From the NCBI RefSeq assembly GCF_002891295.1, contig NZ_LGUI01000003.1, forward strand, positions 310,001 to 374,000: DNA of 64,000 nucleotides, written 5' to 3'. Positions 53,138 to 62,424 of the stretch are shown piece after piece. The position numbers and the translations under genes are program-made. Source of the stretch: Streptomyces eurocidicus. GTDB lineage: Bacteria; Actinomycetota; Actinomycetes; Streptomycetales; Streptomycetaceae. A model generated the notes under the pieces. The model searched no databases and was not told the DNA's origin. It saw only the letters and a list, made by a program, of their open reading frames with translations. Position 1 is the first letter of the stretch; every line of letters begins with the position of its first letter.

Positions 53138-55531
53138 CTAGGACACCACCGCCGGATCGGCCGGTCGTGGCGCCTTCTCGGCGTTCCCGTCGTCGCCGTC
53201 GACGGCGACGCCCCGGCGCTTGGAGACATAGACCGCGGCGACGATGACGACGGCGGCCAGCGCCGCGATGCCGATCCGCAGCCCCTTGTTGGCGTCGTCG
53301 CCGTAGGAGAACTTGACCACCGCCGGCGCGATCAGGAGGGCCACCAGGTTCATCACCTTCAGCAGCGGGTTGATCGCGGGCCCCGCGGTGTCCTTGAAGG
53401 GGTCGCCGACCGTGTCGCCGATGACAGTCGCGGCGTGCGCCTCGCTGCCCTTGCCGCCGTGGTGCCCGTCCTCCACCAGCTTCTTGGCGTTGTCCCAGGC
53501 GCCACCGGAGTTGGCCAGGAAGACTGCCATCAGGGTGCCGCAGCCGATCGCGCCCGCCAGGTACGAGCCGAGGGCGCCGACGCCGAGCGAGAAGCCGACC
53601 GCGATCGGCGCCATGACCGCGAGCAGCCCGGGCGTGGCGAGTTCGCGCAGCGCGTCCTTGGTGCAGATGTCCACCACCCGCCCGTACTCCGGCTTTTCGG
53701 TGTAATCCATGATCCCGGGGTGCTCGCGGAACTGCCGCCGGACCTCGTAGACCACCGCGCCCGCCGAGCGGGAGACGGCGTTGATCGCCAGCCCCGAGAA
53801 GAGGAAGACGACGGCCGCGCCGAGGACCAGCCCCACGAGGTTGTTGGGCTGTGAGATGTCCAGGCTGAGCCCCAGCTCACCGGAGTTGGCGTGCACGTCC
53901 CGCACGGCGGTGGCGATGGCGTCGCGGTACGAGCCGAACAGCGCCGCCGCGGCCAGCACGGCCGTGGCGATGGCGATGCCCTTGGTGATGGCCTTGGTGG
54001 TGTTGCCGACGGCGTCCAGGTCGGTGAGCACCTGGGCGCCCGCGCCCTCGACGTCGCCGGACATCTCGGCGATGCCCTGGGCGTTGTCGGAGACCGGGCC
54101 GAAGGTGTCCATGGCGACGATGACGCCGACGGTCGTCAGCAGACCCGTGCCGGCGAGGGCGACCGCGAACAGCGCGAGCATGATCGAGGTGCCGCCGAGG
54201 AGGAACGCGCCGTAGACGCCGAGGCCGATCAGCACGGCGGAGTAGACCGCCGACTCCAGGCCGATGGAGATACCGGCGAGGACGACGGTCGCGGGGCCGG
54301 TCAGGGAGGTCTTGCCGATGTCGCGGACCGGCCGCCGGGTGGTCTCCGTGAAATAGCCGGTCAGCTGCTGGATGAGCGCGGCGAGCACGATGCCGATGGC
54401 CACCGCGACCAGCGCGAAGACCCGCGGGTCACCGTCGTGGGCCCGGATGGCGTCGTCCCCGATGCCCTTCAATTCCGCGAAGCTGGACGGCAGGTAGACG
54501 AAGACCGCGACGGCCACCAGGACGAGCGAGATGACGGCCGAGACGAAGAAGCCGCGGTTGATCGCGGTCATACCGCTGCGGTCGGCACGGCGGGGGGCGA
54601 CGGCGAAGATGCCGATCATCGCCGTGAGCACCCCGATGGCCGGGACGAGCAGCGGGAAGGCCAGTCCCGCGTCGCCGAAGGCGGCCTTGCCCAGGATCAG
54701 CGCGGCCACCAGGGTCACCGCGTAGGACTCGAAGAGGTCGGCCGCCATGCCCGCGCAGTCGCCGACGTTGTCGCCCACGTTGTCGGCGATGGTGGCGGCG
54801 TTCCGCGGATCGTCCTCCGGGATGCCCTGCTCCACCTTGCCGACCAGGTCGGCGCCGACGTCGGCGGCCTTGGTGAAGATGCCGCCGCCGACCCTCATGA
54901 ACATCGCGATCAGCGCCGCGCCCAGGCCGAACCCCTCCAGCACCTTGGGCGCGTCGGCCGCGTAGACCAGCACCACGCAGGAGGCGCCCAGCAGGCCGAG
55001 GCCGACCGTGCACATGCCGACGACGCCACCCGTACGAAACGCGATCTTCATGGCCTTGTGGGAGACGGCCGTCAGATCCTTCTCGGGCTCCCCCTCGGCG
55101 GGCGTGGCCTCCCGCGCGGCCGCGGCGACCCGCACATTGCTGCGGACGGCGAGCCACATGCCGATATAACCCGTGGCCGCCGAGAAGAGCGCGCCGACCA
55201 GGAAGAAGGCGGAACGCCCGGCGCGCTGCGACCAGTTGTCCGCCGGCAACAGCATGAGCAGGAAGAACACCGCCACGGCGAAAATACCGAGGGTGCGCAA
55301 CTGCCGGGCGAGATAGGCGTTCGCGCCTTCCTGCACCGCCGCGGCGATCTTTCGCATGCCGTCGGTGCCCTCCCGGGCGGCGAGCACCTGCCGGACGAGC
55401 ACCACGGCGACGACGAGGGCCGCGAGCGCGACGGCTCCGATCACCATCACCAGCGTGCGATTGCCTTGAGTCAGCTCGGCTGCGAGATTCTGCGTGAAGT
55501 CCACCTGTCCAGGGGTAAAAGGCCCCGCCAT
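53138..55531 (-). CDS. hppA: Membrane-bound proton-translocating pyrophosphatase
   Basis: This 797-aa integral membrane enzyme of about 16 helices couples pyrophosphate hydrolysis to proton export. Signatures are DVGADLVGKVE (substrate loop), DNVGDNVGDCAGMAADLFES and the late TVIGDTVGDPFKDTAGP. GNTTKAITKG carries lysine where potassium-dependent enzymes have alanine, so this is the potassium-independent class. The ATG at 55531 has AAGGAGG 4-5 nt upstream. It is monocistronic, transcribed toward the lipoprotein. Confidence 0.96.
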   Translation of the reverse strand: MAGPFTPGQVDFTQNLAAELTQGNRTLVMVIGAVALAALVVAVVLVRQVLAAREGTDGMRKIAAAVQEGANAYLARQLRTLGIFAVAVFFLLMLLPADNWSQRAGRSAFFLVGALFSAATGYIGMWLAVRSNVRVAAAAREATPAEGEPEKDLTAVSHKAMKIAFRTGGVVGMCTVGLGLLGASCVVLVYAADAPKVLEGFGLGAALIAMFMRVGGGIFTKAADVGADLVGKVEQGIPEDDPRNAATIADNVGDNVGDCAGMAADLFESYAVTLVAALILGKAAFGDAGLAFPLLVPAIGVLTAMIGIFAVAPRRADRSGMTAINRGFFVSAVISLVLVAVAVFVYLPSSFAELKGIGDDAIRAHDGDPRVFALVAVAIGIVLAALIQQLTGYFTETTRRPVRDIGKTSLTGPATVVLAGISIGLESAVYSAVLIGLGVYGAFLLGGTSIMLALFAVALAGTGLLTTVGVIVAMDTFGPVSDNAQGIAEMSGDVEGAGAQVLTDLDAVGNTTKAITKGIAIATAVLAAAALFGSYRDAIATAVRDVHANSGELGLSLDISQPNNLVGLVLGAAVVFLFSGLAINAVSRSAGAVVYEVRRQFREHPGIMDYTEKPEYGRVVDICTKDALRELATPGLLAVMAPIAVGFSLGVGALGSYLAGAIGCGTLMAVFLANSGGAWDNAKKLVEDGHHGGKGSEAHAATVIGDTVGDPFKDTAGPAINPLLKVMNLVALLIAPAVVKFSYGDDANKGLRIGIAALAAVVIVAAVYVSKRRGVAVDGDDGNAEKAPRPADPAVVS

Positions 55532-55938
55532 TCGTCCTCCTTGACGTTTGGCACATGGGCGCGCGACCGGACCGCGACCGCGGAACGGTCACCACGCTCA
55601 GGCGTCCTGAGCTCAAGATGGACGGATTGTAGGGAGCATGGCGAGATCAAAACAGAGCACGGCAAAGGGAATGAGCCTGTTGCGAGTGAAGATCGAGTGA
55701 ATGATCCGCCCGATAACCGACGGCAAAGGAAGATCTGAAAACGGAGATCACCAGGGGATCACCGGGAGATCGCCCGAAGGGCACCCGACGATCTCCGAAG
55801 AAGATCGGAAATCGGCCCGCGGCCGATGGCGCACCGGTGAATTCAGGCAGGTGGAAAAGGCGCGCGGAGCCGACCCCGGGCGGAGAAGAGTCACGGAAAG
55901 TAGCGGGCGGCCCGCTACGGCATTCGACTGACGCCGGG
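55532..55938. promoter_or_regulatory. Upstream region of hppA
   Basis: This 407-bp gap, less GC-rich than most of the window, lies between hppA and the RsbW-like gene and should hold the hppA promoter. No clear repeat, hairpin or small gene is visible. Confidence 0.4.
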
Positions 55939-56382
55939 CTACGAAGCCATGGCGCCAGGAGTGGTCGGCCAGCTCATCCGGATCAGGCCACCGGTCTCGT
56001 CCGCCGTCACCTCGACGTCGTCGACAAGGCCGCTGATCACGGCGAGGCCCATGTCGTCCTCACCGTCCCCGCCCTCGTCCTGGGCGGATCCGGGGCGCGC
56101 GGCACCGCTCGCGGCTCCGACGGGCGCCGGCCTGGGCGCGTCGTCCCCGACCTCGATGGAGAACTTCTTCTCGTCCTCGATCAGCACGACCCGCACGGGG
56201 GCGGCCACGCCATGGCTGAGGTGCAGGCCGACCGCGCGCGAGCACGCCTCGCCCACGGCGAGCCGCAGCTCGTCCAGCACGGCCTCGTCGACCCCGGCAC
56301 GGCGCGCCACCGCGGCCGCCACCAACCGTGCCGTCCGGACATGCTCGGGAAGGGCACTGAACAGCAGTTCGACGGTGGCCAT
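55939..56382 (-). CDS. RsbW-like ATP-binding protein, partner of BldG
   Basis: This 147-aa GHKL ATPase (VDEAVLDELRLAVGEACSRA; VGDDAPRP; DDMGLAVISGLVDDVEV) is the conserved partner encoded next to BldG in Streptomyces. It would bind or phosphorylate BldG and a sigma factor. A gly/ala-rich insertion (about 95-115) precedes the G2 box. I chose the ATG at 56382 (MATVELLFSAL); an ATG six codons upstream also has a good site. The gap to bldG is about 118 nt, same strand. Confidence 0.88.
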   Translation of the reverse strand: MATVELLFSALPEHVRTARLVAAAVARRAGVDEAVLDELRLAVGEACSRAVGLHLSHGVAAPVRVVLIEDEKKFSIEVGDDAPRPAPVGAASGAARPGSAQDEGGDGEDDMGLAVISGLVDDVEVTADETGGLIRMSWPTTPGAMAS

Positions 56383-56500
56383 GCCATCCCCCTCGGTCAT
56401 ACGTGCCCTCTTCCCTCTTCTGGAAAAGGGCGAACTCGCGAGAGGGGCCGGGCTCACGAGCCCGGTACCCCCCGCGTGGCAGTCTTCCGCCAGACGACCG

Positions 56501-56842
56501 TCAGTCGGTCGCCTGCACCGCGTCCTCGACCGAGGTGTGAATCGGGAACACCTTGGTGAGGCCGGTGATACGGAAAATCTTCAGAATGCGCTCCTGGTTG
56601 CAGACCAGGCGCAGCGAGCCCTCATGGGCTCGCACCCGCTTGAGGCCGCCGACCAGCACGCCGAGCCCGGTGGAGTCGAGGAAGTCGACGCCCTCCATGT
56701 CCACGACGAGGTGATAGCTGCCGTCGTTGACAAGCTCGACCAACTGCTCACGCAGCTTGGGCGCGGTGTACACATCAATCTCGCCACCGACCCGGACAAC
56801 CGTACGGTCGCCTACGGTCTCGGTCGACAGGGACAGGTCCAC
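56501..56842 (-). CDS. bldG: Anti-sigma factor antagonist BldG
   Basis: This 113-aa STAS-domain protein is needed in Streptomyces for aerial development and antibiotic production. It carries the phosphorylated serine in DFLDSTGLG (Ser57). The sequence is very close to S. coelicolor BldG as I remember it. The GTG at 56842 has GGAGG 4 nt upstream. The RsbW-like gene follows, and the DUF1998 helicase gene diverges 54 bp away, so one short region holds both promoters. Confidence 0.96.
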   Translation of the reverse strand: MDLSLSTETVGDRTVVRVGGEIDVYTAPKLREQLVELVNDGSYHLVVDMEGVDFLDSTGLGVLVGGLKRVRAHEGSLRLVCNQERILKIFRITGLTKVFPIHTSVEDAVQATD

Positions 56843-56896
56843 GGATCCTCCAGCACCTTGCATCGAGCGGTCGCCCCCCATGGATCGGCAGCCGCG

Positions 56897-59356
56897 ATGG
56901 CATTCAATCACTTACCAGCAGGCGTGCACGACGCCTTGGCGCCATTGTCCGTCACGCCAGTGACACACTCGGTGTCGATGGCCAACGATCAACTCCCGCC
57001 GGAGGCGGGCGTACATCCCGCTCCCCGGACAGTCCTCGACCGACTGACCGCCGGGGGCGACCGGGCTGCACGCATCACTCATACGGAGCACTTGCCCCCG
57101 CGTCCGGGGCGTCATGCCCCCTGGCCTGAGAAGATCCGGCCGGAAGTGGTCGACGCCATCCGGGCGGCCGGTATCGAGCGGCCCTGGGCCCACCAGGCGC
57201 TCACGGCGGAGCACGCGCTGCGCGGCGAATCGGTGGTGGTGGCCACCGGCACCGCCTCCGGGAAGTCCCTCGCCTACCTCGCACCGGTCCTGAGCGCCCT
57301 CCTGGACGGCTCGGAGGCCCCCAACGGCCGAGGGGCCACCGCGCTCTACATCGCCCCCACCAAGGCCCTGGCGGCCGACCAGCGGCGCGCCGTCCGGACC
57401 CTCGCCGCACCCCTGGGCAAGAGCGTCCGCCCCGCCGTCCACGACGGCGACACCCCCGTCGAGGAGCGGGAGTGGGTGCGCCAGTACGCGAACTACGTGC
57501 TCACCAACCCCGACATGCTCCACCGCTCGATACTGCCCGCCCACCCCAGGTGGGCCTCCTTCCTGCGCGCCCTGCGCTACGTCGTCATCGACGAGTGCCA
57601 CACCTACCGCGGCGTCTTCGGCTCGCACGTCGCCCAGGTGCTGCGCCGGCTCCGCCGGATCTGCGCCCGCTACGGCTCCGACCCCGTCTTCCTCCTCGCC
57701 TCCGCGACCGCCTCCGACCCGGCCACCGCCGCCACCCGGCTGACCGGGGTGCCCGTCACGGAGATCACCGAGGACTCCTCCCCGCGCGGCGAGCTGGTCT
57801 TCGCCCTCTGGGAGCCACCGCTCACCGAGCTCCACGGCGAGCGGGGCGCCCCCGTGCGCCGTACCGCCACCGCGGAGACCGCCGACCTCCTCACCGACCT
57901 GGCCGTCCAGGGCGTCCGCACGGTCGCCTTCGTCCGCTCACGACGCGGCGCCGAGCTGGTGGCCCTGATCGCCCAGGAACGCCTGGCCGCGGTGGACCGC
58001 TCCCTGCCCTCCCGGGTCGCGGCCTACCGGGGCGGCTACCTCCCCGAGGAGCGCCGTGCCATCGAGCGCGCCCTGCACTCCGGCGAACTCCTCGGCCTCG
58101 CCGCCACCAGCGCCCTGGAACTCGGCGTCGACGTCGCCGGGCTCGACGCCGTCCTCCTCTCCGGCTACCCGGGCACCCGGGCCTCCCTGTGGCAGCAGGC
58201 CGGCCGCGCCGGCCGTACGGGCCAGGGAGCCCTCGCCGTCCTCGTGGCCCGGGACGACCCGCTGGACACCTATCTCGTCCACCACCCCGAGGCCCTCTTC
58301 CGGCAGCCCGTCGAATCGACCGTCCTCGATCCCGACAACCCCTACGTCCTCGCCCCCCATCTGTGCGCCGCCGCGGCCGAGCTGCCGCTCACCGAGGCCG
58401 ACCTGTCGCTGTTCGGCCCCGAGACGCCCGGCCTGCTCACCCAGCTCGAAGGCCGCAAGCTGCTCCGCCGCCGTGCCGCCGCCTGGCACTGGACCCGCCG
58501 CGAGCGCGCCGCCGACCTCACCGACATCAGGGGCGAGGGCGGCCGCCCCTTCCAGATCGTGGAGGAGGGCACGGGCCGCCTGCTGGGCACCGTGGACGCG
58601 AGCGCCGCCCACACCACCGTCCACGAAGGCGCGGTCCATCTCCACCAGGGCCGGACCTATCTCGTCCGCCACCTCGACCTGGAGGACTCCGTCGCCCTCG
58701 TCGAGCAGGCCGACCCGCCCTATTCGACGACGGCCCGTGACACGACGACCGTCTCCGTCCTGGAGACCACCGCCGAGGTCCCCTGGGGCGACGCCCGGCT
58801 CTGCTTCGGCTCCGTCGAGGTCACCAACCAGGTGGTCTCCTTCCTCCGCCGCCGGGTCCTCACCGGCGAGGTCATGGGCGAGTCCAAGCTGGATCTGCCG
58901 CCCCGGAAGCTGCGTACCCGCGCCGTGTGGTGGACCGTCACCGAGGACCAGCTCGACGACGCCCGGGTGCACCCCGAGGCCCTCGGGGGCGCCCTGCACG
59001 CCGCGGAGCACGCCTCGATCGGCATGCTGCCGCTCTTCGCCACCTGCGACCGCTGGGACATCGGCGGTGTCTCCGTCCCCCTCCACCCCGACACGCTGCT
59101 GCCGACGGTCTTCGTCTACGACGGCCACTCCGGCGGCGCGGGCTTCGCCGAGCGCGCCTTCCACACCGCCACCCGCTGGCTCACCGCCACCCGGGAGGCG
59201 ATCGCCGCCTGCGAGTGCGCTTCCGGGTGCCCCTCGTGCGTGCAGTCCCCCAAGTGCGGCAACGGCAACGAGCCGCTCGACAAGAAGGCCGCCATCCGTC
59301 TCCTGACGACCTTGCTGGCCGGCGCCCCACCCGAGGAGCCCACCGACGGCCCGTAG
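56897..59356 (+). CDS. DEAD/DEAH-box helicase with DUF1998 zinc domain (MrfA/Hrq1-like)
   Basis: This 819-aa superfamily 2 helicase has Walker A GTASGKS (118-124), the DECH box in [17 protein letters not shown] (motif III) and [12 protein letters not shown] (motif VI). A C-terminal DUF1998 domain has a four-cysteine cluster ([10 protein letters not shown], then PKCG). Relatives include Bacillus MrfA, which repairs mitomycin adducts, and yeast Hrq1. The ATG at 56897 lies 54 bp from bldG and is divergent from it. Confidence 0.92.
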   Translation: MAFNHLPAGVHDALAPLSVTPVTHSVSMANDQLPPEAGVHPAPRTVLDRLTAGGDRAARITHTEHLPPRPGRHAPWPEKIRPEVVDAIRAAGIERPWAHQALTAEHALRGESVVVATGTASGKSLAYLAPVLSALLDGSEAPNGRGATALYIAPTKALAADQRRAVRTLAAPLGKSVRPAVHDGDTPVEEREWVRQYANYVLTNPDMLHRSILPAHPRWASFLRALRYVVIDECHTYRGVFGSHVAQVLRRLRRICARYGSDPVFLLASATASDPATAATRLTGVPVTEITEDSSPRGELVFALWEPPLTELHGERGAPVRRTATAETADLLTDLAVQGVRTVAFVRSRRGAELVALIAQERLAAVDRSLPSRVAAYRGGYLPEERRAIERALHSGELLGLAATSALELGVDVAGLDAVLLSGYPGTRASLWQQAGRAGRTGQGALAVLVARDDPLDTYLVHHPEALFRQPVESTVLDPDNPYVLAPHLCAAAAELPLTEADLSLFGPETPGLLTQLEGRKLLRRRAAAWHWTRRERAADLTDIRGEGGRPFQIVEEGTGRLLGTVDASAAHTTVHEGAVHLHQGRTYLVRHLDLEDSVALVEQADPPYSTTARDTTTVSVLETTAEVPWGDARLCFGSVEVTNQVVSFLRRRVLTGEVMGESKLDLPPRKLRTRAVWWTVTEDQLDDARVHPEALGGALHAAEHASIGMLPLFATCDRWDIGGVSVPLHPDTLLPTVFVYDGHSGGAGFAERAFHTATRWLTATREAIAACECASGCPSCVQSPKCGNGNEPLDKKAAIRLLTTLLAGAPPEEPTDGP

Positions 59357-59757
59357 GCCGGGAGAGCCCACCGGAGGCCCCGCGAACGGGAACACCCGAC
59401 CGACGGCTCGGCCAAGCGGCAAACACCGGACGCCCCATCAGGCCCCTTCACATGCATGGCCTCATGGCCTCATGGCCTCATGGCCTCATGGCCTCATGGC
59501 CTCATGGCCTCATGGCCTCATGGCCTCATGGCCTCATGGCCTCATGGCCTCATGGCCTCATGGCCTCATGGCCTCATGGCCTCATGGCCTCATGGCCTCA
59601 TGGCCTCATGGCCTCATGGCCTCATGGCCTCATGGCCTCATGGCCTCATGGCCTCATGGCCTCATGGCCTCATGGCCTCATGGCCTCATGGCCTCATGGC
59701 CTCATGGCCTCATGGCCTCATGGCCTCATGGCCTCATGGCCTCATGGCCTCATGGCC
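59357..59757. other. Intergenic region almost filled by an 8-bp array
   Basis: This region between the convergent helicase and pilus genes contains about 98 bp of plain sequence and then the tandem array described at 59455-59764. No terminator for the helicase is evident. Confidence 0.7.
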
Positions 59758-59764
59758 TCATGGC
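59455..59764. repeat. 8-bp tandem array, 38 copies of CTCATGGC
   Basis: From 59461 to 59764 the sequence is 38 perfect copies of CTCATGGC, preceded by a partial CATGGC at 59455. No unit differs from another. Each three units encode eight residues (MASWPHGL) in any forward frame, so long open frames there are artefacts. The last unit supplies the stop codon (TCA on plus, TGA on minus) of the convergent TadE-like gene. Confidence 0.97.
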
Positions 59765-60120
59765 CGGGCTTCCGGCGCCGGGAGCGCCGGGCCCGCCCGG
59801 GAGCGGGCGCGGACCGTGTACGGGCCCGCCCGCGCCGCCGCCGAGACCTCGGCGAACTCCCCGCTGACGGCGCAGCTCACCACGCGTGCCCCTTGCGCCC
59901 CGGCCACCCGCCGGGCGAGCCCGCAGGCCACCGGCTCGCCCCGCAGGGCATGGTCCGCGGCCGCCAGCACCGCGAGGTCCGCCGCACCTCCGGCGCGGTG
60001 ACGGGCCACCACCGCCTGGCTCATGGCCAGCAGCGCCGCGAACACCGCGCAGAATGCCGTCGCGGCCACCGCCACCCACACCGTCGCCACTCCCCTGTCA
60101 CCCCACGGTCTCCTCCGCAA
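59758..60120 (-). CDS. TadE-like/Rv3654c-type pilus protein
   Basis: This 120-aa protein has one N-terminal helix (GVATVWVAVAATAFCAVFAA), the TadG/TadE-like pseudopilin start seen in helicase/secretion-neighbourhood proteins of actinobacteria, then an Ala/Arg-rich domain with two cysteines. It overlaps the preceding TadE gene by 23 bp. The start used here is TTG at 60120; a GTG twelve codons in is possible. Its stop lies in the 8-bp array, so its C-terminal end depends on the array boundary. Confidence 0.75.
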   Translation of the reverse strand: MRRRPWGDRGVATVWVAVAATAFCAVFAALLAMSQAVVARHRAGGAADLAVLAAADHALRGEPVACGLARRVAGAQGARVVSCAVSGEFAEVSAAARAGPYTVRARSRAGPALPAPEARP

Positions 60121-60442
60121 GGGCCACCGCCTCTCCGGAAAGCCGTACGGTCAGCGGGCCCGGTCCGGCCGTCCGCACCACCACCTTCACCCGGACCAGG
60201 TCGCCTTCCCGCGACACCGAGACCCGGGCGCCTTCCGGCGCGGTCGCCTCGGCCGCGGCGACCGCTGCCGACGCGGGGTCCGACCGGGCCGCCGCGCGGG
60301 CTCCCGCCCTCGCCGCGTCCACGCACTGGATCTGTGCGGCGGCGGCCACCAGTCCCCAGATCAGCCCCATGCCGAAGAGCATCAGCGTGGGGAGCACCAC
60401 CGCGGCCTCCGCGGTGGCGTAGCCGCCGTCAGAAGGGCGCAT
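60098..60442 (-). CDS. TadE family pilus assembly protein
   Basis: This 114-aa protein starts DGGYATAEAAVVLPTLMLFG, the TadE signature (G-x-x-x-x-E and a hydrophobic helix), followed by a small extracytoplasmic domain. It is a minor pseudopilin for the Flp/Tad pilus. Its ATG overlaps the end of the DUF4244 gene by 14 bp. Confidence 0.85.
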   Translation of the reverse strand: MRPSDGGYATAEAAVVLPTLMLFGMGLIWGLVAAAAQIQCVDAARAGARAAARSDPASAAVAAAEATAPEGARVSVSREGDLVRVKVVVRTAGPGPLTVRLSGEAVALAEETVG

Positions 60443-60677
60443 TGAGCGCCCTGCCGATCAGCGACTGGAGCGCGGCGCTGACGGCGCCGCTCGTGACCAC
60501 CTTGTAGAGCACGGCCGCGAGGGCGCATGCCGCCAGCGTCCCGACGGCGTACTCGGCCGTCGTCATCCCGGCCTCACCGTCCGCCCGCCCCCACGACCGC
60601 CACGACCGCCACCCGGCCCACCCCTTCGACCACCACCGCACGACCATCACTGCCTCCCCCGTACGCATCTCACGCAT
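60429..60677 (-). CDS. DUF4244 Flp-type pilin
   Basis: This 82-aa protein has a basic lead, then EAGMTTAEYAVGTLAACALA and a hydrophobic helix, the DUF4244/Flp pilin pattern with processing expected near G-M-T-T-A-E. It is the likely major pilin. The ATG at 60677 has GGGAGG 6-8 nt upstream. The gene lies between TadC and TadE genes in the usual order. Confidence 0.88.
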   Translation of the reverse strand: MREMRTGEAVMVVRWWSKGWAGWRSWRSWGRADGEAGMTTAEYAVGTLAACALAAVLYKVVTSGAVSAALQSLIGRALNAPF

Positions 60678-60679
60678 CG

Positions 60680-61543
60680 TCAGCCTCCCTTCATCAGCGA
60701 ACTCGCCAGCCCGATCACCACAGGCACCACACCGACCGTCAGGAACGCGGGCAGGAAGCACAGCCCGAGCGGGGCCGTGGCCAGGACCCCCGCGCGCCGG
60801 GCCCGTATGCCCGCCGTCCTGGCGCGCTCGGTCCGCAGCCGGCCCGCGAGCCGGGCCATGGGCTCCACCGCCGGGACGCCCGTCGCCTGGGCCCGCTCCA
60901 GGCAGCGCGCCAGTTCGCGCGCGCCGGGGCCGGAAAGGCCGCCCAGCCGGTTCCAGGCGGTGGCGGGGTCACCACCGAGCCGCACCTCCGCGGCGGCTCG
61001 CGCGAGCCGCTCGCCCACCGGCCCGGCCAAGGACGCCCCGACGGCCTCCGCCGCCTGGCCGGGCCCCGCTCCCGCGGCGAGGCAGGCGGCCATGAGATCC
61101 GCGGCGAGCGGAAGCTGTCCGGCCACCCCCTCCGTCCCCTTGGCCCCCGGGCGTCGGCGCTCCGCGCCGATCCCGTCACCGGGCCCTTCCACGCCCCTCT
61201 CCCGTCGGCACCACCAGCGCCACATGCCGTACGCGGCGGCGAGCCCCGTGGCGCACCCGGCGACGCCACCGACGAGGATGAATCCGGCGGCTCCCGCCCC
61301 CATGACGGACAATCGGTCCTTCATCGGTGGCAACCGGGCGGCCCAGCGCCGCACCTGACCCTCCGAACGATCGACGCCGACCGGAGCGGGCGGTGGGAAG
61401 AGCCCGGCGACCCGACGCCGCGCGGCCCGTCTCCCGCGCACCCCACGCGCGGCCGCCATCGCGGCGGCGAGCGCGATGCCGAACGGAAACCCTATCCACA
61501 GGCTGTGGATAACCTTTTCGCTCGCACCACTCCCGATGCTCAC
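60680..61543 (-). CDS. tadC: TadC-like inner-membrane platform protein
   Basis: This 287-aa membrane protein of the type II secretion F family has four helices at the ends (LWIGFPFGIALAAAMAAARG; LGLCFLPAFLTVGVVPVVIG) and a cytoplasmic loop with LPLAADLMAACLAAGAGPGQ. It forms the pilus platform with TadB. The GTG start overlaps the TadB stop by 4 nt. Confidence 0.88.
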   Translation of the reverse strand: MSIGSGASEKVIHSLWIGFPFGIALAAAMAAARGVRGRRAARRRVAGLFPPPAPVGVDRSEGQVRRWAARLPPMKDRLSVMGAGAAGFILVGGVAGCATGLAAAYGMWRWWCRRERGVEGPGDGIGAERRRPGAKGTEGVAGQLPLAADLMAACLAAGAGPGQAAEAVGASLAGPVGERLARAAAEVRLGGDPATAWNRLGGLSGPGARELARCLERAQATGVPAVEPMARLAGRLRTERARTAGIRARRAGVLATAPLGLCFLPAFLTVGVVPVVIGLASSLMKGG

Positions 61544-62424
61544 GCCTCTCCCCCTCCGGCCGTTCGTACGATCCGCTTCGTCCACATCAGCCCGGCCCAT
61601 TCCAGAAGCCCTCCGAGCGCCAGACAGGCCAGGCCGGGAACCGTGTGCAGCAGCACCCGCAGCGGCTCGGCACCCAGCGCGCCACCCATCAGGAGCGCGA
61701 GCACGGGAAGCACCGCCAGCATCGCCGCGGTCGATCGCGTGCCCGCCAACTGGGCGCGGAGCTCCTCCCGTTGGTCACGCTCGGCGCTCAGCGCCCCCGC
61801 GACCTTGTCGAGACCGGCCGCCAGGCCCGCACCGCCGTCGACCGCGACCTGCCAGCAGGCGGCCACGCCGTTGAGCCCTTCGGCCCCAGGGCGTCGACCG
61901 ACCGAGCGCAGGGCCGCGGGAACGTCCCCGCCGAACCGCGCGGCCGCCGGGACCGCGGCCCATCCCCCTCCCAGCGTTCCGGCCGACGCCCCGGCCAGCG
62001 CCTCATGCGGCTGCCGCCCCGCCCTGAGCTCACCCGCGACCTCCCCGCACAGCTCGATCACCGCCGTCTCCCGGCGCTCGCGCTCCCGCCCCGCGGCCCG
62101 CGCGGCGAGCCGACGGCGTACGAGCGGCACGGCCACGGCCGCGAAGAGCAACGGCAGGACCGACTCACCCCACAGCGCCAGAGCACAGCCGACCGGAAGG
62201 CACGCCAGCTCCCGTCGCTCGCGCGCCGAACGCCGCAGGCGGGCACCCCACCCACCGACCCACGGCGGCACCCGGAGCCCCGGCGGGCCGACGTCCCCGC
62301 CGCCCGCGAAGAGCAGCCGGGCCCGCCGCACCTCCTGGCCCGGACGGGACAGCGACCAGGCCACGGCCCCCAGCGCCACCGCACACACCAGCGCGGTCTG
62401 CGGCACCGCCCCGGCCCCCGTCAC
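61540..62424 (-). CDS. tadB: TadB-like inner-membrane platform protein
   Basis: This 294-aa membrane protein of the same F family has two helix pairs and the conserved loop IELCGEVAGELRAGRQPHEA then LDKVAGALSAERDQREELRA. It partners TadC. The GTG start overlaps the ATPase stop by 4 nt. Confidence 0.9.
   Translation of the reverse strand: MTGAGAVPQTALVCAVALGAVAWSLSRPGQEVRRARLLFAGGGDVGPPGLRVPPWVGGWGARLRRSARERRELACLPVGCALALWGESVLPLLFAAVAVPLVRRRLAARAAGRERERRETAVIELCGEVAGELRAGRQPHEALAGASAGTLGGGWAAVPAAARFGGDVPAALRSVGRRPGAEGLNGVAACWQVAVDGGAGLAAGLDKVAGALSAERDQREELRAQLAGTRSTAAMLAVLPVLALLMGGALGAEPLRVLLHTVPGLACLALGGLLEWAGLMWTKRIVRTAGGGEA

Noticed and set aside
59455..59764. CRISPR array
   Set aside because: The units are 8 bp with no unique spacers and no cas genes are nearby. 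It is a simple tandem repeat.
59456..60001. Forward frames coding dozens of MASWPHGL repeats
   Set aside because: Produced by the 8-bp array, which is open in several frames. There is no ribosome-binding site and the peptide is simply the translated repeat.
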